DNA of 64,000 bases. Origin: Termitomyces sp. T153. Lineage: Eukaryota > Basidiomycota > Agaricomycetes > Agaricales > Lyophyllaceae. The DNA is taken from contig JACKQL020000004.1 in NCBI GenBank assembly GCA_018296165.2, positions 310,001 through 374,000 on the forward strand. Reading direction: 5' to 3'. The position numbers were made by a program, and so were the translations under genes. Positions 55,912 through 64,000 of the stretch are shown piece by piece. The notes beneath the pieces are model-generated. The model was not told where the DNA came from. It saw only the letters and a list, made by a program, of their open reading frames with translations, and ran no database searches. Position 1 is the first letter of the stretch, and each line of letters begins with the position of its first letter.

Positions 55912-58900
55912 GTGGCAAAGAAGGCCAGTTCCTGCAACTCTTCAGAAATTGAGAAGCAGCAGTTGCAGTGCTTGAGGCAGTATCCATGGCCACACCCACC
56001 ACTAATCTTGCCAATACAATATCCCATGTCTCATATGCAATCATGATGAAAATTATGCAATTTGCACCAACAGCAGTATATGAGGAAAAACTGAACCTTA
56101 TCACAGATGTTCCCATCATTGGTACATATTCCCTCCAGACTACTAACTCCATACTAATATACACAGACTCTAGAGCAAGTAATCATTGTTTTGTGGAGCA
56201 CACAGCATTCTTGGAGTACAAGGAACTTAGTGCCCCCCAAGAAGGCCAGTTGGCCCTGGTAGGGGGAGTTTGTCAGGGCACAGTCAAGAAAACCATCCAG
56301 ACTATATCTGGCATGTCTGAGCTGGCTTTTTAGAAGGCACTCTACACCCCCAACCTTGCAGCAAATATGATCTCAGTGAGTAAATTCAACAAAGCAGGGT
56401 TCACCATCACCTTGACTGGGGCCAAAGCAGTCTTCAGAGATTTGTCCTTGTAGGCCATCATGAGAGGGGAATGCACCTTTCGACAGCATTCAACTTTTCC
56501 ACCATTGACATTCAGCATTGACATTTTGGCCATGCAGGGGTGAAAAGCATATGCACCCTTGCAAGCAAGGAGCTGGTTGATGGCCTGCTTATTAGGGGTG
56601 ACAAGGATGCCAAGGGCATCTATAAGGACTGTTAATGGCAAGCATGCCATGCACTGATATGGTGTATACCTGTTCACAGATTAATTTTGCAAATAATATT
56701 TTATTATTGAACTTGTTACCAACTATTAGAACAGATATAAAATACCATTATAATTGTAACTCTGCAGCTATAGCAATCTCAATTGTAGTAACAACTAGGC
56801 ATGCATGCTGAGGATGGGGGTGATATTTGAATATCTCTGCATTGGACAAAGCCATGTAAATACCAGCTGTATAAAGGTTATGGGCCATACTACTGAAGGC
56901 TATGGGGAGTGTATTGAGGAGCATATGCCAGCAGGACAAAACAGACACAGAGAATGACTTTGAAGGGATTTGCAACCACCAGATCAGAGACCTTTGGAAA
57001 TGCACATTGTTCATGTTCAGACAAAGGTGGTATTGGGGATTAGGCACAGCTTGCCTAACCTCAGGGCTTTGTAAAACCTTGGACTAGAATGTCAAAGCTT
57101 AGGCTGAAAGTTATTGGATCACAGGAAATAAGCTTTTCATGTAAGCAGCAGAGACCAAAACATTGTCAGCCAGTTGTGGCATAAGGATTTGACTACTGGG
57201 TCATCCAGACACCAGTGCTGGAGCCTCAGGAGATGACCTAGAACCTGAGGCACCCTGAGAAGAATGTGCAGGACCTCAGAATGGAAAACCCTTAGCCCAG
57301 AACAGATTATTTGGACAAGAGACCATATGGGCAGAGCCTAGTACTCTTTGCCCAGCAGTCCAGACACTTAATACCCTACAACCTATAATAGCTGGGTTGC
57401 TCAGTGTATATCATGCCCCTCAGCATACTAGCATATGCTTGTATATAGTATGTATCATAGTGTAACAAATACAACTTTTGACTACCCCACATTTCTCCTC
57501 TTCTGCATGTAATCAAAGACAAGCTCAGGTAGCTTTCTGTGTGACTTGGAACTTCCATGTGGTGCTATGCCATTGTACTAAGGTCTCCAATGGGATTCCT
57601 TGCTTTTGTTGTTTGGCTTTTCTGCCTGTATGGCTCTTCTGTCTGTGTGACTATCTCACCTGTGTGGCTTAGCCTGTGTGGCATCCCAAGCAGCTGTGTG
57701 TGCTCATCCAGAATCCCTCAACCTTTGTACCTTGTACACCATGTTCTAGCCCCCATTTCCATATAGAAATATACTCTATTCATTTGGCATGTTCCTGAAT
57801 TGAAGCAAAGCATGGTATTTCTTAATACCCTTTTCCTGAACTCAGAATCAGCAGTTGCCTTGTGCAAGCCCAGAGAGATAGAAGGAGCCCATCCCATTTA
57901 GGTTGATATTAGAAGTTGTAACAACTTTGGTACCTATTGTCTACTACTCTTTGTATTTGCATACAGAAACTAACAGGTTCATCAGTGCCCATACAATGCA
58001 GAGGTTGAAGTTGAACTGAGCCTAACCAGTACATTCACATCAATTTATGGGGACCAGTATAGTCATCTCACTTAGGGGAGCCTTGTACATGATGTTTGGC
58101 ATTGACAGGGGTACTTGCTGGGAATTTCTTGTCAAAGAAAGATGCTCAGATAACATTGACAGCCTTTAAGACTTACCATGTGGAATCAGAGAGACAGACT
58201 GGCTGGAAACTCCAGGGACTCAGAGTTGATGCTGGGTGAGAGTGGATTAATGGGGACTGTATTGCATACTGTGCTGTGAATGGGATCTATATGAATGCTA
58301 CCATCCCATACACCCACTCCCAAAATGGCTTGGCTGAGAGCTGTATCTGCACTGTTACCATGGGGATATGGTGCCTACTTGCTGAGAGCAATCAACTAGA
58401 AAGTCTCTGGGCTGAGGCTGCTGCTATACAGATTACTACACAAAACCTCAAACCATCATTGCATCACCCAGACTTTGTACCAGAGGAGGGGTGGACTGGC
58501 AAGTGTCAGGGGGTCAAATTCCTACATCCATTTGGCTGCATTGCCTTTGTGAAGGTGCCTCATAGTCAAAAGTCTTTCTTCTTTTTCATATTTCTATTAC
58601 AACATTCTTGGATTGTTTATGGACAAGGAGTGGGCAAAGAGGACATTGGATTATTAGAATATGTAAGTTGACATTGGGCATATTCTACAAAAAAAAACAT
58701 CTAATGTACATTTGTAGGTTCTTTTATAGTCACAATGGTTCTATTCATCCTAACCACAAAATGCAAGCTCCATTGGCAATACCAGATGACAATATCTCTT
58801 GCCTTGTAAGAGCTTGTCAAGTACACATGCAAAAGACACAGCAATAACTTGAGGATGAGCATGAAGATCACTTATAGCATTGAGATTCCCAAGCAGAGGA

Positions 58901-58995
58901 GAGCCAGCATGAATGTGAAGTTGCAAAAATGCAAACAGAGGAGTTCCAGTGGTTGACTAGTCAGGTATTAACATCTGAAATTTGATGGCAATGGC
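55912..58995 (+). pseudogene. Copia remnant: protease, pre-integrase and integrase pieces
   Basis: Begins right at the end of copy A, with gag C-terminal-like sequence. The protease reads ILIYTDSRASNHCFV (DSG changed to DSR, about 56160). A pre-integrase domain follows (LYTPNLAANMISVSKFNKAG). About 1.3 kb of unassigned CpG-poor sequence (56680-58000) then intervenes. The integrase core is at about 58140-58590: LQGLRVDAG-EWINGDC (a stop replaces the Gly/Arg after G), NGIYMNATIPYTHSQNGLAES with the catalytic Glu, and VKFLHPFGCIAFVKVP. No RT is recognisable. CpG-poor and dead. Copy A interrupts its upstream side. Confidence 0.75.
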
Positions 58996-59003
58996 AAAGG
59001 TGA

Positions 59004-59163
59004 TGTAAGAGTGACCTCTGGAGGCTGTGGCTCAATCACACAACTGGCAGAGGGAAATCCGAAGTCTATTCAGCATTTATAAGAACTTCTAGAGTTCTAG
59101 CTACTCACCTGGCAGAGGGAGATCCAAAGAAAACAAGTCCAAGGATTCCCAATGCCAGTGTTC
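59004..59163 (-). repeat. Family 2 LTR fragment (minus strand)
   Basis: Starts TGTAAGAGTGACCTCTGGAGG, the reverse complement of the Family 2 LTR end, and continues through the equivalents of LTR positions about 33460-33638 before losing similarity near 59163. Confidence 0.8.
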
Positions 59164-59328
59164 AGAAAATTTACTCTAGAGCTTCTGGAAAGAACATGCA
59201 ACAACAACCAAATCCAGAATCCAATTCAAAAACAGAAATCCATTGTAAATGGCCTTGAACTCCAGGATCTTGGCATGTGACCACATACAAATATATTCAA
59301 AAGATAGCTCTTGATCAACACTACTTGT

Positions 59329-60383
59329 TGTCATGACTCACTCCCAGAACTCCAGACCTTGTTCCCAGCCACCCTGCTCCCCCAGAGTTCTCCCTAACTC
59401 CCTCTTCAACTCACCCCAACCTTTGTTGACCCATAGTGCCTGTCCCGGCTAACTCCAATGCTCCCCAGCAAACCCTAATGACCTCCTGGAAAACCCCAGC
59501 ACATCCCCTATGGGCCTCTTCAGCTCCCCCTCTTGCTTACAAGGCCTCCAAGCCTCTCCAACACTTCCTCTGGCACAGGCATATATCACTCAACCACCCC
59601 CACAACACACATGACCACTCCAGAGTTCCCTGATGACCATGGAGCAGACTGCATTCCCATCAGAATATCATCACAGCCCACCCTCTAATCAGAGCCAACA
59701 CCTGCCAACTCTGCATGGCTCCAACAAGCCCCACAATTGTGCCCTCAACCCCTGAAGAAAGTCCAGTAGTCAGTATATAAAGACATAGAGTAGCATTCAT
59801 TACCTTAGTGTTGATATTACTTTACTTGGTTACTTGTGTCTCATGTTTCTCTCTGTCTTGTCTCTATTTCTATTTCTAGCCTTGAATCTACCTTGTTTTT
59901 CAGTTCTGTCTTGTCTTGCCTTTGTCTTGTCTCAACTGTTTCTGTTTTATTCATTGTTCCTAAGTTCATTTCATCCCTTATGTCATTACAAACTCTGTGC
60001 ACATGCTACAAACCTTCAAACATCTTATGAGAAGCCTGGACCTTGCTCTATGCTTGGCCCCAGAACCCATCACTCTTGATTGATTCCCCATCAAATTCCA
60101 GCTCTGCTCTCATCACTCATAAAGCCTCTGCTTATCCTACAGTACATATGCTGGCTTATGGACTTGTACCTAATGCCTGCCCAAGCCCAATGTTTAATGT
60201 ACTGGTCTCAAACTTCCCTGGACTACCCCAGACTTGCTTAAACTACTTCCCCAAGCTTCCCCTTGCAAGTCTCTGCAGTCTGCACCATTCCCAGAGTGCT
60301 AGGTCATAAGTGCAGGACATCATGTCCACCTAGTAAGGACTTGTCCAGTATAGCTCAGCCTCTGTGGTCAGTGGAACCTAACA
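59329..60383 (+). repeat. Family 1 5' LTR of copy F
   Basis: 1055 bp, beginning TGTCATGACTCACTCCC and ending GTGGAACCTAACA. TATATAAA (59774) and AGTGTTGATATTA (59807-59819), one base off the consensus. CpG-depleted. Confidence 0.88.
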
Positions 60384-60396
60384 TAATATCAAGACT
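60384..60396 (+). other. Self-complementary primer-binding site of copy F
   Basis: TAATATCAAGACT follows the LTR directly, as in copies A and B. Confidence 0.8.
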
Positions 60397-60417
60397 CCAC
60401 CTTACTTCATTCTCAAT

Positions 60418-62910
60418 GTCTGTGTATAATCCTGCATACAACCCCACTGGCTACCTAACCAATGTCTATGATCACCCAGTCCCTAAAGATCAGTATGCCC
60501 TGTTCTATCCAGGCCCAGCTGTGGATCAGTATGTTCCTTGTCATTAGACCCCAGATCCAAACTAGGCATTCTATGCTCCTTCTATCAGCCAGGGAATACC
60601 CCTGGGCTGGTGCTGCCTCCCAATGTTCCTTGCTGATGGCAACTACCCCTGCATGTACTCCAGAAGACTTCCTGGAGCACCCCCAGCACTCCCCTACTCC
60701 ACTTACCTTCTACCTGCCCACTACTATATGTACATTGTCCCCACTGCAGAACCAACTCCTCTGGAGCAAATAGATAACTATTTCCCCTCTTGATTGCCAT
60801 TTCCCACTCAAATCCCCCCTTCCCCCAGATAGCAACAAGTTCAAGCCTACATCCAGTGGTGCAATGAAGTCCTCTGCTCCCTCTGCCTCTCACCTACAAG
60901 GTTTGCAAGATGCACTTGTGCTCTCCTTATCAACTTGGGTTACTCTGACACCCCAGCAACTCTGGAGGTTTGGGCAGATTGCCTCCTCAATTTTCACAAA
61001 TGCCACCTGCAAGGAAACCTCCCTGAGACTATGCAAGGCACCCTGGGAATTAACACCAACCTCCAGAACAAGCTCTGTGCTCTGGTCAACAAAATCCATA
61101 CTAGCCCAAACCACTGTCAGTTTAAGAACCCTCTGGACTCTGCCCACTCTTTCAACATACAATGAGAGGAATTCACCAGAGCACAAAGCAAAGCTCCACT
61201 CCCCATTCCCCGTCAGCAAGAAGAGCTCAACACTGCATCCAACATCCTGAGGAATCTCAACCCCATGGGAGGACTCTTTGACTAATCTGCCACTCACACC
61301 CCAGCCCTCTCTGCTTGCCCCTGGACAAACTCCATCTCCAGTGCCTTCTGTATCTGGAACCAACCTGCTGCCCCTAAACTCTATACTTAGAGGCCACCCC
61401 CACACATTGACAATGACAACCAAACTCTATCCTATATCAATGAGCCTGGCAACCATGGCAAAGAACCTGCTCCTCACAATGGTCCTCTCTGAGACAGACC
61501 CCCCCACTTCAACCTCTATGCCCCCCAGCCCTGCCAAAACACCCCAATTCCCCCATATCAACCCATGAGCCCCAGAGCACCTTGACCCCTCTTCCTCAAC
61601 AACCCCACTCATCCCCTGCCCATTCCAATGCCCAATTCCCCTGCTAACAATAATTACTTCAGACTATCCACTACTAGAGAACCCCCTCCTCCTTGTTGGG
61701 CCCCAGGCCCTCCCTTAGGCAATGCAGGCCACCCCCAGGGAGTCAACAGCAGAGCTCCAGGCAGATGGAGGCTGGCCATGGACAACTTCCTCCCTCAGCA
61801 TGTCAATGGAAACAATTACTACTACTACTACAATGCTGGACCCCTGCCTTGAACTCAAAATACTCAGGACAACACTCACAATGCACTGGCTTGGGAAGGC
61901 AAGCTCAACATTTAGAAGCCAGAATCCTTCACTGGTTGCAACCCCTGGAAATGAAGAACTTTCCTAATGTAATGCCTCATAATGTTCCAAGCTAAGCCTA
62001 TTACTTTCCAGCTCAAGAGCTCACAAGTAGCCTTTGCTACATTGTATTTATAGGGCATTGCTTTCAAGCACTACATAGCACTGCTCTGGTTCAATTCCAA
62101 CAACCCCATGCTCTCTAATTGGCTCACTTTCACCCAGGAATTCTCCAGTAAGTTTGGTGTCTTTGACACTGTAGCAGAAGTGGAGGAGAACCTCTTCAAA
62201 CTCCAGATGTGTGATAACAAATATTTCACAACCTTCATTGTATGGTTCAAACAGGAGGCCTAAAAAACAGGATGAAACTACAATGCCCTCCAATTTGCAC
62301 TCTGCTGCATCCTGCCTCAACATATCAAGGACATCCTCTGCCTTGCATCTAAGAAAACTATGTACAATGGGTACAAGGTGCTCATTACACAGGTTGATTA
62401 ATGCTACTAGGAAGATCAGAGAAAAAACACAGCACTATGGACCACATAGAACACCTCTGGCAACACCAACTGGCAGGCTGGAGCAACCAATGGCAACTGA
62501 CCCTTAGTCCCCACCAACTCTGCACCCTGTTTCCCTCAAGGCTGAGGACCTCCCAGTGCCAATTGACCCCTGAGACCCTGCCTACCTGTTCCACTTGATG
62601 CTGCCAATCTCTATAAAGCTTCAGAGCCCCTGGATACCAACTCTGACAACTCCTAGGACCTCAACAATGCTCCAGACTCCACTGACAATCAAGAGGCCCT
62701 ATGGACAAATAAGATTTGGAACAGACCTTGGATTAACATACCAGAGGAGACTCAGGAGAAGCAATGGAAGGAGAGCACATGCATCCTATGTGGTGAGCAG
62801 GGACATTTCATTGGTAGTTGCCCTAAATGCCAGGTGATGGGGCATGCTGTATGGACTATCAACAAAGAAGACTGCCACTACCAGTTTATAGAAAACAAGT
62901 CAGCATTTTA
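60418..62910 (+). pseudogene. Family 1 gag (copy F), heavily decayed
   Basis: Starts MSVYNPAYNPTGYLTNVYD at ATG 60418 and is colinear with copy A gag. It contains CHLQGNLPETMQGTLGI, the poly-Tyr tract (five residues), FSSKFGVFDTVAEVEENLF, and the zinc knuckle CILCGEQGHFIGSC, in which one conserved spacing position has changed but all ligands remain. Many Trp, Gln and Arg codons are stops, and CpG is nearly absent. Confidence 0.85.
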
Positions 62911-64000
62911 AGTCTCAAAGATGCACTAGACTGTGGATCAGACCCCAATGTCTTCTCTGCTCTAGCCATACTCCTCTGTGCAATAGTACTCTCTCTGGAC
63001 AACTTTCTAGCACACCTCCTCTCCCACTCCTCCTCTGCACCAACCTCCCCTTCTCTGCCAACTCTGTCCCTGCTCTGGTCAACAGTGGCACCACTGACAA
63101 CTTTATCAATGAATTCTTGGCAGTACTCACTCCCCAACACCTATGACATCTCCCCACTCCAATCCTCCTCAAGTTCTTTGACGGTGATCCTACCTTTACT
63201 GGAGACATTATGCACTGTATGGAGACAACTGTGACCTTTGCCAATGGACAGTGTCAGGACCTCCAATTACTAGTCACCAACCTACACATCTATGTCTCTG
63301 TCATCTTAGGTTTTTCATGGCTCTACTCCACCAATCTCTGCATCAACTGGCCCAGCCTCACCCTCCACCTTGACTGGGATAGCCCAACCAACTCCAGACC
63401 AGTCCCCTTTGATGTCTCATCCCCCTCCAACTCCAAAGGTATGACTAATGTCCCCTGGACTCCTCCACAGCTCTGCTCAAAGTCTGCACAATGGTTCATC
63501 ATCAACATCTGGCTCAATGGCTCTCCAATGGTCCTCCCTGCCCTTGTCAACAGTGGTGCCTCTGGCAGCTTCATCAGCAACCAGCTTGACCTCCACCACA
63601 ATGACCTTGACAAACCACTTGAGCTCCAACTCTTTGATGGAGGCCCCACCTCAACTAGAATCACTCAATACTATGACAGTGCCCTTATCCTTGATAACAA
63701 TTTAAGGTTCCAGGTCTGGCTTCCTGTCACCCAACTCCCCCCATCAACTCTGATTATGCTTGGACTCCCATGACTGCAGGACATCAACCCTAACATCAAC
63801 TGGAGAAACCTCACCATGCAATTCCCTGGCTCCAAAGCAAGCTTAGCAGCCTCCATCCCCCTTTGCATCCAGTCCACCTCAGACTCTGATGTCCCTGACC
63901 TCAATGCCAGCACCCCTGGAGTAACCCAAAGCCCCTCAACCCTCAAGGACAACCAAGGAAGGGAAGAAAATATGCCTCCAACCTGATCCTCCTTAACCAA
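62911..64000 (+). pseudogene. Family 1 tandem protease region (copy F), runs off the window
   Basis: Two protease domains in the same order as copy A. The first has ALVNSGTTDNFIN, the second has ALVNSGASGSFISNQLDL. Both catalytic Asp are Asn (GTC GAC to GTC AAC, a CpG to CpA change). The second domain is in a frame open from 63210 to 63773. RT and the rest lie beyond the window. Confidence 0.82.

Noticed and set aside
1..64000. tRNA or rRNA genes
   Set aside because: No cloverleaf with A and B boxes and no rRNA-like stretch was noticed by eye; a tRNAscan-type search was not possible.

Overview
This window is a repeat-dominated piece of a basidiomycete (Agaricomycete) nuclear genome. The host genes have many short introns of about 43-62 bp. 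A decayed alpha-type kinase gene of the kind expanded in mushrooms is present. Most of the sequence is nested Ty3/Gypsy chromoviruses and Copia elements, and most of these have lost nearly all CpG. A large-genome ectomycorrhizal agaric such as Tricholoma would fit, but that is only an inference.

Layout: 1-4.4 kb is a CpG-depleted tract holding the alpha-kinase relic. 4.4-10.3 kb is an ordinary gene island: an intact 12-exon cytochrome P450 (5289-7432), then a divergent pair, a GON7-like KEOPS subunit (8016-8309, minus) and an EFM2/Rrg1-like protein methyltransferase (8612-9943, plus). 10.8-13.8 kb is a Copia remnant carrying two solo LTRs, each with a perfect 5-bp target duplication. 14.7-17 kb holds a doubtful small gene and a seven-exon gene for a nuclear RS-type protein. 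17.8-20.1 kb is the 5' half of a second Copia element.

From 21.8 kb on the window is almost entirely retrotransposon. Family 1 is a large chromovirus (about 11 kb) with LTRs of about 1 kb bounded TGTCA/TGACA. It appears as copies E (21.8-29.4 kb, plus), B (41.5-29.4 kb, minus), A (45.07-55.91 kb, plus, best preserved) and F (59.33 kb to the window end, plus). Family 2 is a smaller chromovirus (6.3 kb, 443-bp LTRs). One copy is nested inside the gag gene of B (33196-39524), and a minus-strand remnant (D) lies at 41.5-45.07 kb. Another Copia remnant lies between A and F.

Family 1 is the most interesting object here. (1) Its primer-binding site TAATATCAAGACT is the exact complement of the LTR sequence that starts 32 nt downstream of TATATAAG, which points to Tf1-type self-priming. 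(2) It encodes two retropepsin-like domains in tandem. (3) Between the chromodomain and the 3' LTR it carries a spliced antisense gene for a protein with a C-X2-C-X6-C-X15-C-X2-C-X6-C cluster (Zn2Cys6-like) and a coiled coil, conserved in two copies that have diverged strongly. All copies carry inactivating changes. Many are CpG to TpG/CpA transitions, which repeatedly hit CGA codons and the catalytic aspartates of RT, protease and integrase. CpG content switches abruptly at the ends of copy A, so A is the youngest large insertion.
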